Positions 9,554-17,104 of a stretch of DNA of 64,000 nt are shown one piece after another. The stretch is from positions 186,001-250,000 of the forward strand of contig NZ_VTTO01000008.1 of the NCBI RefSeq assembly GCF_008364825.1, given 5' to 3'. The stretch comes from Azospirillum sp. B21 (GTDB lineage Bacteria; Pseudomonadota; Alphaproteobacteria; Azospirillales; Azospirillaceae). The stretch's first letter is position 1. The number at the start of each line of letters is the position of its first letter. A program made the position numbers and the translations under genes. The notes beneath the pieces are model-generated. The model ran no database searches. It saw nothing but the letters and a program-made list of their open reading frames with translations, and was not told the origin of the DNA.

Positions 9554-11758
9554 ATGAAGACTTCGACCGCTCAACTCCGCCGCCGCTTGCTTTCTTCGGT
9601 GGTTCCCGTCGCCGTCCTGACGGCATCCCTGCTGGCCGCGGGCTGCGCGGTCAAACCCGAGCCGCTGACGGCCGAGGAAAATCTGGCGCGCGTGCGCAAG
9701 GATCTGGGCGTCGTGATGGCCCCGCAGGAGCCGCTGACCAAGGCGGTCTCGATGGACGAGGCGATGGCGCGCGCCATCAAGTACAACCTCGACGAACGCG
9801 TGAAGCTGATGGAGGTGGCGGTCGCCACCGACCAGCTGGACCTGTCGCGCTACGACATGCTGCCGCGCGTGGTGGCCGCCGCCGGCTATGTCGGGCGCAA
9901 CAACGACGCCGGGTCGGAAAGCCTGAACCTCGCCACCGGCCGGCGGACGGGCGAAAGCACCACCGCCACCGACAAGCACCGCCGCACCGGCGACCTCGCC
10001 TTCACCTGGAATGTGCTGGACTTCGGCGTCAGCTATCTGCGGGCGCGGCAGAACGCCAATCTGGTGCTGATCGCCGACGAGCGCCGCCGCCGCGTCGTCC
10101 AGGGCATCATGCAGGACGTGCGCACCGCCTATTGGCGCGCCGTGGCCGCCGAACGGCTGCTGAAACGGCTGGAGCCGGTGGAGAAGCGGGTGGAGGGCGC
10201 GCGCCGCGATGCCCGCACGCTGGAGGCGCTGCGCGTCCAGGCCCCGCTGCAGGCGCTGACCTACACCCGCACCCTGGTGGAGACGCTGCGCCAGCTGCAG
10301 TCGCTGCGGCGCGAGCTGGTGGCGGCGAAGTCGCAGCTGGGCGCGCTGATGGGGCTGCCGCCGGGCGAGCCGTTCGAGATCGAGCTGCCGCCGGCCAGCG
10401 TCATGAAGGCGCCGCCCAAGCTGGACGTCGCGGCGGAGGCGCTGGAGACCTACGCCCTGCTGAACCGGCCGGAGCTGCTGGAGGAGAGCTACAACCAGCG
10501 CATCTCCGCCGACGAGACCTGGCGGTCGCTGCTGAAGCTGCTGCCGGGCATCGACGTCAACACCGCCCTGCGCTACGACAGCAACAGCTTCCTGCTGAAC
10601 CAGCGCTGGGCCGATTACGGCGCGCGGATCAGCTGGAACCTGATCAATCTGGTCTCCGCCCCCGCCACCAAGTCCTACGCCGAGGCGCAGGAGGAGCTGG
10701 TCGCCTTCCGCCGTCAGGCACTGAGCATGGCGGTGCTGAGCCAGGTGCATGTGGCGGTGCTGCAGTTCCGCGAACTGAAGCAGGAATTCGCCCTGACCGC
10801 CGAGCAGGCCGACCTCGACACCCGCATCCGCTCACAATATGTCAACGTCGGCGAGGCCGGCCAGGTGGGCGAACTGGGAGTGATCCAGTCGGAGGTGACG
10901 GCGCTGCTGTCCGACCTGCGCCGCGATCTGGTGCTGGCCGACCTGCACAACGCCTATGCCCGCGTCATGGTGTCGGCCGGCGTCGATCCGCTGCCCGAGA
11001 CGATGGCCGCCGACGACCTGCCCAGCCTGACCCAGGCGGTGGCCAAGGGCCTGTCCTCCTGGCAGGAGCGCGCCAATAGCGTTCTCCGCGTGAAGGATCT
11101 GATGGCCAAGGACGCGGCCAAGGCCGAGAAAGCGGAACCGGCGAAGGTGGAGCCGGTGAAGCCGGAGCCCGCCAAGGCGGCGGTGCCCATGGCGGCCGCG
11201 CCGACCTCGGCCTCGGCCCCTGTTGCGGCCTCCGCTCCTGTTCCTGCCGCGGAAGCGCCGAAGGCCGCGGCGGCCGAACCGACCCCGGCCTCCACGCCTT
11301 TCGTTCTGGAGTCTTCCGCAAAGCCTGCCCCGGAACCTGAACAGGTCTCGGCTCCGGCTCCGATTGCGCCCCCCGCTCCTGCCCCCGCCCCCATTACGGC
11401 AGCGAAACAATCGCCTTCCGTCGCCGCTCCGGTTGCGACGGCGTTCTTCTCTCCCGTCATACAGGCCGAGCTTGGGGCTTACGCAAGCCACAGGCTTGCC
11501 GAGCAGGAATGGGGTATGATCGCCAAACGCCTGGGAACGGGAACGGAAGGGGCCGGCGCCCTGTACGTCACCACCCGGCGCAGCGAGGACGGCAAGCCGA
11601 TCGTCCAGCTGCGCGCAGGCGGTTTCGCCGACCGCGCCGCGGCCGAGCGGTTCTGTCATCGTGTGAAGGACAAGCAGCGGGAATGCACCGTTCGTACCCT
11701 CTCGGCTCAGGACATCCAGCTCGACAGCCTGCCGATGGGCAAGGTCGCGTCGCTGTGA
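9554..11758 (+). CDS. TolC-family outer-membrane lipoprotein with SPOR-like C-terminal domain
   Basis: 734 residues. The N-terminus is a lipoprotein signal with lipobox LLAAGC (Cys about residue 31). Residues about 60-510 have the long alpha-helical pattern of TolC/OEP channel proteins (for example VQAPLQALTYTRTLVETL and RPELLEESYNQRISADE). A Pro/Ala/Lys-rich linker (about 520-640) leads to an 85-residue domain resembling SPOR peptidoglycan-binding domains (VQLRAGGFADRAAAERFC). TolC proteins form the outer-membrane duct of type I secretion and efflux systems; a SPOR-like tail is unusual for them. The gene starts 86 bases after the adhesin and overlaps the next gene (GTGA), so it heads an exporter operon. 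The lipid anchor and channel role are well supported by family; the SPOR assignment rests on reading alone. Confidence 0.82.
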   Translation: MKTSTAQLRRRLLSSVVPVAVLTASLLAAGCAVKPEPLTAEENLARVRKDLGVVMAPQEPLTKAVSMDEAMARAIKYNLDERVKLMEVAVATDQLDLSRYDMLPRVVAAAGYVGRNNDAGSESLNLATGRRTGESTTATDKHRRTGDLAFTWNVLDFGVSYLRARQNANLVLIADERRRRVVQGIMQDVRTAYWRAVAAERLLKRLEPVEKRVEGARRDARTLEALRVQAPLQALTYTRTLVETLRQLQSLRRELVAAKSQLGALMGLPPGEPFEIELPPASVMKAPPKLDVAAEALETYALLNRPELLEESYNQRISADETWRSLLKLLPGIDVNTALRYDSNSFLLNQRWADYGARISWNLINLVSAPATKSYAEAQEELVAFRRQALSMAVLSQVHVAVLQFRELKQEFALTAEQADLDTRIRSQYVNVGEAGQVGELGVIQSEVTALLSDLRRDLVLADLHNAYARVMVSAGVDPLPETMAADDLPSLTQAVAKGLSSWQERANSVLRVKDLMAKDAAKAEKAEPAKVEPVKPEPAKAAVPMAAAPTSASAPVAASAPVPAAEAPKAAAAEPTPASTPFVLESSAKPAPEPEQVSAPAPIAPPAPAPAPITAAKQSPSVAAPVATAFFSPVIQAELGAYASHRLAEQEWGMIAKRLGTGTEGAGALYVTTRRSEDGKPIVQLRAGGFADRAAAERFCHRVKDKQRECTVRTLSAQDIQLDSLPMGKVASL

Positions 11759-12591
11759 TCCGTTCCGGTGCTGCGGTCAAGGCCGCCGCATTCGTGGCCG
11801 TCCTGCTGGGCGGGGGCTTCGCCCCCGCTCCGGCAGTCGCCCAGGACGCCTCGCAGGGGCAGGTCCGCGCGCTGATCGAGGCCCGGCGGCATGCGGTCCT
11901 GTCCTCCGAGATCCCCGGCCGCATCGCCCGCATGAGCGTCGATGCCGGCCAGAGCTTCAAGGCCGGCGACCTGCTGGTCGCCTTCGACTGCGCCAGCTAT
12001 CAGGCGGAGCTGGACGCCGCCCGCGCCCAGCTGAACGCGGCGGACGTGACGGCGCGGGTCAACCGGCGCCTGAACAGCCTGCGGTCCATCGGCGAGGCGG
12101 AGGTGCAGCTGGCCGAGGCGAAGGCCCAGGTCGCCCGCGCCGATGTCCGCAAGGCGGAGGTGCAGGCCCGGCGCTGCGAGATCAAGGCGCCCTTCGACGG
12201 CCGCGCGGTCGAGCGCCGGATCCAGGAGCATGAGTCGGTCGCCGCCGGCGCGCCGCTGCTGGAGATCCTGTCCGACCGGGATTTGAAGGTGGAGCTGATC
12301 GTCCCCTCCTCCTGGCTGGTGTGGCTGAGGCCGGGGCAGCGCTTCGACCTGCGGGTCGACGAGACCGGGGTCACCCTGCCGGGCGAGGTGGTGCTGCCCG
12401 GCGCCAAGGTCGACCCGGCCAGCCAGTCGGTGAAGGTGACGGCGAAGCTGACCGGCGACGCTCCGTCCCAGGCGCTTGTCGCCGGCATGAGCGGCACCGC
12501 CATCTTCCCCGAGCCGGCACTGTCGGCGCTGCCGGCCGGGGCTCAGGGGACTCCGCAGGGAACTGCCAAGCCCGGAACCGCGAAGCCATGA
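11755..12591 (+). CDS. HlyD/RND-type periplasmic adaptor
   Basis: 278 residues, starting at a GTG that overlaps the TolC stop codon. This start gives a clean Sec signal peptide (hydrophobic AAAFVAVLLGGGF, cleavage near AVAQ). Barrel-sandwich halves are visible (SSEIPGRIARMSVDAGQ and RCEIKAPFDGRAVERRI), separated by a short alpha-helical hairpin (about 70-130), followed by a beta-barrel region (DLKVELIVPSSWLVWL). This is the standard plan of membrane fusion proteins linking an inner-membrane engine to a TolC duct. It overlaps the downstream adaptor gene by ATGA, so translation is probably coupled. No ABC or RND pump is encoded beside it. Confidence 0.85.
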   Translation: MIRSGAAVKAAAFVAVLLGGGFAPAPAVAQDASQGQVRALIEARRHAVLSSEIPGRIARMSVDAGQSFKAGDLLVAFDCASYQAELDAARAQLNAADVTARVNRRLNSLRSIGEAEVQLAEAKAQVARADVRKAEVQARRCEIKAPFDGRAVERRIQEHESVAAGAPLLEILSDRDLKVELIVPSSWLVWLRPGQRFDLRVDETGVTLPGEVVLPGAKVDPASQSVKVTAKLTGDAPSQALVAGMSGTAIFPEPALSALPAGAQGTPQGTAKPGTAKP

Positions 12592-14030
12592 GCGCCGTGA
12601 TGGCCCAGACCCCGCCCCAGCAGGCCGCTCCACAGGCGGCACCGCAGCCGGTCAACGGCCTGCTGATGCTGCTGGAGCTGCAGCGGCAGGCGTGGCGGCA
12701 GGCGACGGCGCCGGAGCTGCGCTATCACATCGTCAACCAGACCCGCCGACTGATCGCCTACCGGCAGGCCGCCTTCCTGACCCTGGCGGACCGGGGCCGG
12801 CCGACGTTGGAGGCGGTGTCCAACATCGCGGTTCTGGAACCGAACGCCCCTTTCGCCCAATGGCTGGAGCAGGCGGTGCGCGCCGTCGCCACCGGACCGC
12901 AGGCCGACACGGTCCATGTCGTCGATCCCGCTGCCCTGCCCGCCGACGTCCGCGGCGCCTGGGGCGAGTGGGGGCCGGCGCAGGTTCTGTGGTGCCCGCT
13001 GCGCAAGCCGGAACCCCAGCGGGAGCCCCCGCCCGGCGCCTCGGCGGAAAGCCGGGACAAGGCAGCCCCGCCCCTGGCCGGCCTGTGGCTGGGCCGCGAC
13101 GAGCCCTGGACCGACGGCGAAATCCTGCTGCTGAGCCATCTGGCGGAGGGCTACGGCCATGCCTGGTGGGCGCTGTCGGGCAAGCGCGCCAAGCGGCGTG
13201 GGCTGCGCCGCGTCCTGCTGCCCCTGCTGGTGCTGCTGACGCTCGCCGGCGCGCTCGCCATCCCGGTGCCGATGTCGACCCTGGCCCCGGCCGAGATCCA
13301 GACCAGCAACCCGGTGATCGTCGCCGCCCCGCTGGACGGCGTGATCGAGCGTTTCCACGTGCAGCCGAACCAGGCGGTGGCGGCCGGACAGCCGCTGTTC
13401 AGCTTCGATTCCACCGTGCTGCGCAGCCGGTTCGAGGTGGCGCGCAAGGGCCTGACCCAGGCGGAGGCCGAACTGCTGACCGCCTCCCAGGCCGCCTTCG
13501 CCGACCCGCAGACCAAGGCCCGCGTCGCCCAGCTCCGTGCCCAGGTGGAGTTGCGCCGGGCCGAGCTGGCGCTCGCCCGCGACCTGCTGGACCGGGTGAC
13601 GGTGAAGGCCGAGCGCGCCGGAATCGCCGTCTTCACCGACGTCAACGACTGGCTGGGCAAGCCGCTGTCGGTGGGCGAGCGCGTGCTGACGCTGGCCGAT
13701 CCGCAGGCGCCGGAGATCGACATCATGGTGCCGGTCGGCGACGCCCTGGTGCTGGAGCCGGGCTCGCCGGTGGAGCTGTTCCTGAACGTCGATCCGCTCC
13801 ACCCCCTCCGGGCCCGCCTGACCCATGCCAGCTACGAAGCCGGCCTGTCGGCCGCCGGCGTGCTGTCCTACCGCGTCAAGGCGGCGCTGGAACCGGGCCA
13901 GAGCCCAGGGGACGCCCCGCCGCGCATCGGCCTGCGCGGCACCGCCAAGATCCTGGGCGACCGCGTGCCTCTGGCGCTTTACCTGTTCCGCCGCCCGCTG
14001 GCCCTGCTGCGCCAGTCGCTGGGAATTTGA
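12588..14030 (+). CDS. HlyD-type membrane adaptor with GAF-like cytoplasmic N-terminal region
   Basis: 480 residues, starting at the ATG overlapping the upstream stop. Residues 20-190 form a cytoplasmic region with GAF-like character (ELRYHIVNQTRRLIAYRQAA, then LWLGRDEPWTDGEILLLSHL). A single membrane helix follows (about 207-228, RRVLLPLLVLLTLAGALAIP), then a periplasmic HlyD part with a lipoyl half (PLDGVIERFHVQPNQAVAAG), a helical hairpin and a second half (KAERAGIAVFTDVNDW). The layout suggests a single-pass inner-membrane adaptor that senses or binds something in the cytoplasm. It ends 34 bases before the convergent MazF gene. The HlyD half is confident; the GAF label is a fold guess from pattern. 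Confidence 0.78.
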   Translation: MSAVMAQTPPQQAAPQAAPQPVNGLLMLLELQRQAWRQATAPELRYHIVNQTRRLIAYRQAAFLTLADRGRPTLEAVSNIAVLEPNAPFAQWLEQAVRAVATGPQADTVHVVDPAALPADVRGAWGEWGPAQVLWCPLRKPEPQREPPPGASAESRDKAAPPLAGLWLGRDEPWTDGEILLLSHLAEGYGHAWWALSGKRAKRRGLRRVLLPLLVLLTLAGALAIPVPMSTLAPAEIQTSNPVIVAAPLDGVIERFHVQPNQAVAAGQPLFSFDSTVLRSRFEVARKGLTQAEAELLTASQAAFADPQTKARVAQLRAQVELRRAELALARDLLDRVTVKAERAGIAVFTDVNDWLGKPLSVGERVLTLADPQAPEIDIMVPVGDALVLEPGSPVELFLNVDPLHPLRARLTHASYEAGLSAAGVLSYRVKAALEPGQSPGDAPPRIGLRGTAKILGDRVPLALYLFRRPLALLRQSLGI

Positions 14031-14064
14031 AAAGGGGCCGGAGATGGATAGCCCGCCCTCTCCA

Positions 14065-14439
14065 TCAGTCCGGACGGATTTGACCGGATGCCTCCTCCTC
14101 GGAAAAGCCCCCTCCGGCCAAGCCCAGGAACACGAGGACGGCCTTGCCGATCCAGGCCAGATGGGCGGCTTCGAGCACGCCGATCGGATGCCCGACCTTG
14201 GCCCGCGGAACCGTCATGATCTTGTCCGCCATGATGCGGGATGGCTGGGTCAGGCCGTTGCCGCCGGTCGGCTCGACCAGCCGGCGGAACAGCGGTGCGT
14301 CGGTCGGATCGGTCGTGAAGGGGCAGACGGTGACCGAGGCGGTGCCGGAAAAACGGTCGTCCTGCAGGATGACGACCGGCCGCGGCTTTCCCGCATAATC
14401 GGCCCCGCCGGCCACCGTCCAGATCTCACCCCGCTTCAT
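14065..14439 (-). CDS. mazF: MazF/PemK-type mRNA endonuclease toxin
   Basis: 124 residues. The start MKRGEIWTV, the KPRPVVILQDDRF segment, and TVCPFTTDP with LTQPSRIMADKIMTVPRAKVG are characteristic of the MazF/PemK family, ribosome-independent RNases that cut mRNA. Its ATG overlaps the stop of the antitoxin gene by four bases (ATGA), the usual antitoxin-first order. The C-terminus (GGGFSEEEASGQIRPD) is longer than the compact MazF core. The pair interrupts a same-strand exporter gene series. Target sequence cannot be inferred. Confidence 0.88.
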   Translation of the reverse strand: MKRGEIWTVAGGADYAGKPRPVVILQDDRFSGTASVTVCPFTTDPTDAPLFRRLVEPTGGNGLTQPSRIMADKIMTVPRAKVGHPIGVLEAAHLAWIGKAVLVFLGLAGGGFSEEEASGQIRPD

Positions 14440-14663
14440 TCCCCGTCATCCAGCGATCCCCAGCCAGCGGCATCGGCGAAGCCCTGGTCGTCGGCCTCCC
14501 GCGGGCTGCGGGCGACGGCCAGGGACTGGCGCAGAGCTTCGGCAACGAAGGCCGGGCTGCGGACGTCGGGGATCCAAATCTGCACCGGACGCAGCCCCTG
14601 CGCCCGAAGCCGCGCACGGTGCGCCTTCACCTTCTCGCGCGAGGTATGGTGGATCGCAGGCAT
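14436..14663 (-). CDS. MazE-like antitoxin (DUF3018 type)
   Basis: 75 residues. The segment VKAHRARLRAQGLRPVQIW followed by IPDVRSPAFVAEALRQSLA is typical of the DUF3018 MazE-like antitoxins: an N-terminal DNA-binding part and an acidic C-terminal tail (ADDQGFADAAGWGSLDDGE) that would mask the toxin. It overlaps the toxin gene by four bases. A perfect 14-base palindrome 17 bases upstream of the start is the likely autoregulatory operator. Confidence 0.85.
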   Translation of the reverse strand: MPAIHHTSREKVKAHRARLRAQGLRPVQIWIPDVRSPAFVAEALRQSLAVARSPREADDQGFADAAGWGSLDDGE

Positions 14664-14680
14664 GGCGGGCTCCTGTCATC

Positions 14681-14694
14681 GGTTACATGTAACC
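14681..14694. promoter_or_regulatory. Perfect 14-base palindrome, likely mazEF operator
   Basis: GGTTACATGTAACC is a perfect inverted repeat 18-31 bases upstream of the antitoxin start. Toxin-antitoxin operons of this class are usually repressed by the antitoxin or the complex at such sites; binding here is inferred from position and symmetry. Confidence 0.6.
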
Positions 14695-14797
14695 TGGGCC
14701 CTTTCGCCCGCACCGTCAACGGCGATGCGGGCTCGGCGCCGCTCCACAGCTTCACGCCACTTCTGACCCGCTTTCCCGAAAAGGACGCCGTCCTCCC

Positions 14798-17083
14798 GTG
14801 TCCATCGCCCTCACGCCTCCCGCTGGCCCTGCCAATGGCCTCCGTACCGCCAAGGTCGGCACTGTCGGTTCCGCCCCCGCCGACCCGCGGGCCTCCCTGC
14901 GGCTGCCGGGACTGCGCGACGATCTGGCCCTGCTGCCGGCGCCGGCGGGGCAGGACGGGGCGCCGGGCTGGACCATCCACGATCCGGTGCGCAACCGCTA
15001 TTTCCGCATCGGGCCGGAGGCCTTCGCGCTGATCGCGCACTGGCACCACGCCAACCCGTTCGCCATCGCCGCGGCGGTGGCCGACGACAGCCTGTTCGAG
15101 CCGACGGTCGACGACGTCATGGGCTTCTACCAGTTCCTGGCGGCCAACAACCTGACCGTCACCGTCGACACCGCCTTCCTGGCCCGTCAGGCGGCGGCAC
15201 GGAAAACCGGCTGGTTCTGGTGGCTGGTCCACAACTACCTGTTCTTCCGCATCCCGCTGGTGCGGCCCGACCGTTTCCTGTCGGCGACGGTGGGGCTGGT
15301 GGCGCCCTTCTACAGCCGGGCCTGGCTGGCCCTGGTGCTGCTGACCGCGGTGCTGGCCGGGCTGCTGGTGGCGCGGCAGTGGGACGCCTTCCTGCACACC
15401 TTCCAGCATTTCTTCTCCCCCGAAGGGCTGGCGCTCTACGGCGTCACGCTGATGGGCACCAAGATCTGCCACGAGCTGGGCCATGCCTACACCGCCAAGC
15501 GCTACGGCTGCCGGGTGCCGACCATGGGGGTGGCCTTCCTGGTGATGTGGCCGGTGCTCTACACCGACACCACCGACGCCTGGAGGCTGGTCTCGCGCCG
15601 GCAGCGGCTGGCGGTGGGGGCGGCCGGCATGCTGACCGAGCTGACGATCGCCGTCTTCGCCACGCTGGCCTGGAGCTTCCTGCCCGACGGGCCGCTGCGC
15701 AGCGCCGCCTATTTCCTGGCGACGGTCAGCTGGATCACCACGCTGGCGATCAACCTCAGCCCCTTCATGCGCTTCGACGGCTATTACCTGCTGTCCGACG
15801 CGCTGGACGTGCCCAACCTGCAGGAGCGCGGCTTCGCCATGGCGCGCTGGAAGCTGCGGGAGTGGCTGTTCGGCCTGGGCATGGCCCCGCCGGAGGAGAT
15901 GCCGGCGGCGCGGCGGCGCATCCTGCTGGTCTATTCCTATGTCACCTGGGTCTACCGGCTGGTGCTGTTCCTCGGCATCGCGCTGCTGGTCTACCACGTC
16001 GCCATCAAGGTATTGGGGATCCTGTTGTTCGCCATCGAGATCGGCTGGTTCATCGCCCGCCCCCTTCTGCACGAGGCGAAGGTCTGGTGGTCCTTGCGCG
16101 ACCGCTTCCGGGTCAACCTGCGCACCGGGCTGACGCTGGCCGGGCTGGCGGCGGCGGTCGGGCTGACCCTGCTGCCGGTGACCACCACCGTCTCGGTGCC
16201 GGTGGTCTGGCGGGCGTCCGGCTTCGCCACCGTCTACGCCCCCTTCCCCGCCCGGCTGGAGGAGACGCTGGTCGCCCGCGGCCAGAGCGTGGTGGAGGGC
16301 GAGCCGCTGTTCCGCCTGACCGCCCCCGACCTGGAGGGCAAGCTGCGCCAGGCGGAGCTGCGCATCGACTGGATGCAGGAACAGATCGCCCGCCTGACCG
16401 CCAGCCGCGAGCAGCTCGACCGCGTGCGGGCGATGGAGGAAGATCTGGCCGCCGCGCTCGCCGAGCGGCAAGGGCTTCTCGACAGCCGCGAGCGGCTGGT
16501 GGTGCGCTCTCCCCTGTCGGGCACCGTGCGCGACATGGAGGATGCGCTGACCCCCGGCCGCTGGATCGGGCCGAAGCTGCCGCTGGCGATGGTGGTGGCG
16601 CCGGGCAGCGGCGAACTGGTCGGCTATGTCGGCGAAGGCGATTTCGATCGGCTGAGCCCGGGTGCCGGGGCGGAGTTCCACCCGGATGACCCGCTGGCCC
16701 CCCGGCGCGCGGCCAGGGTGCGTGCGGTCGATCCGGTCGCCGTCTCGGTTCTGGACGTGCCGGCGCTCGCCTCGGTCAATGGCGGCCCGGTGGCGGTGGA
16801 GGGGCAGGCGGGACCGCAGCCGGGCCAGCCGCATGGCGGGTCCAGGCTCGATGGCGGCCGCAGCGCGCTCGCCCCGGTGGAGGCGGTCTACCGCATCACC
16901 CTGGACGTCGAGCCGGCAAACATTGGCCAAGCGAACAGCGGGCCGGCCGTTGCCGGCGCCGTGCAAGAAGGGCCGGAGCGCGTGACCCGCGGCATCGTCC
17001 GAGTGGCAGGCGAGGCCCGCAGCATCGCCGAGCGCTTCTGGCGCATCGCCGCGTCGGTGCTGATCCGGGAGACGGGCTTCTGA
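14798..17083 (+). CDS. M50 (site-2-protease-like) membrane metalloprotease fused to HlyD-type domain
   Basis: 761 residues from a GTG start. Residues about 50-115 look PqqD-like (DPVRNRYFRIGPEAFALIAH). Several membrane helices follow (about 150-200, 270-330, 390-430). The metal site HELGH is at 225-229, and a third ligand is expected at Asp327 in NLSPFMRFDGYYLLSD. After about residue 450 the protein becomes periplasmic and HlyD-like, with lipoyl half ASGFATVYAPFPARLEETL, a helical hairpin (about 505-560), and a second half (RSPLSGTVRDMEDALTPGRW). Such M50/HlyD hybrids occur beside TolC and HlyD genes and are thought to act in export. Here it may replace the ABC protein or process cargo. No Shine-Dalgarno is obvious. 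Catalytic residues appear intact, but activity is unproven. Confidence 0.82.
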   Translation: MSIALTPPAGPANGLRTAKVGTVGSAPADPRASLRLPGLRDDLALLPAPAGQDGAPGWTIHDPVRNRYFRIGPEAFALIAHWHHANPFAIAAAVADDSLFEPTVDDVMGFYQFLAANNLTVTVDTAFLARQAAARKTGWFWWLVHNYLFFRIPLVRPDRFLSATVGLVAPFYSRAWLALVLLTAVLAGLLVARQWDAFLHTFQHFFSPEGLALYGVTLMGTKICHELGHAYTAKRYGCRVPTMGVAFLVMWPVLYTDTTDAWRLVSRRQRLAVGAAGMLTELTIAVFATLAWSFLPDGPLRSAAYFLATVSWITTLAINLSPFMRFDGYYLLSDALDVPNLQERGFAMARWKLREWLFGLGMAPPEEMPAARRRILLVYSYVTWVYRLVLFLGIALLVYHVAIKVLGILLFAIEIGWFIARPLLHEAKVWWSLRDRFRVNLRTGLTLAGLAAAVGLTLLPVTTTVSVPVVWRASGFATVYAPFPARLEETLVARGQSVVEGEPLFRLTAPDLEGKLRQAELRIDWMQEQIARLTASREQLDRVRAMEEDLAAALAERQGLLDSRERLVVRSPLSGTVRDMEDALTPGRWIGPKLPLAMVVAPGSGELVGYVGEGDFDRLSPGAGAEFHPDDPLAPRRAARVRAVDPVAVSVLDVPALASVNGGPVAVEGQAGPQPGQPHGGSRLDGGRSALAPVEAVYRITLDVEPANIGQANSGPAVAGAVQEGPERVTRGIVRVAGEARSIAERFWRIAASVLIRETGF

Positions 17084-17104
17084 CCGGTCAATAGGCGTAC
17101 GGGA

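Noticed and set aside
5256..9626. Very long minus-strand reading frame opposite the adhesin (over 1,400 codons), and many shorter ones in the repeat region
   Set aside because: They arise from the GC-rich repeats on the + strand; the products are Arg/Ala/Gly or Pro/Val-rich with no domain.
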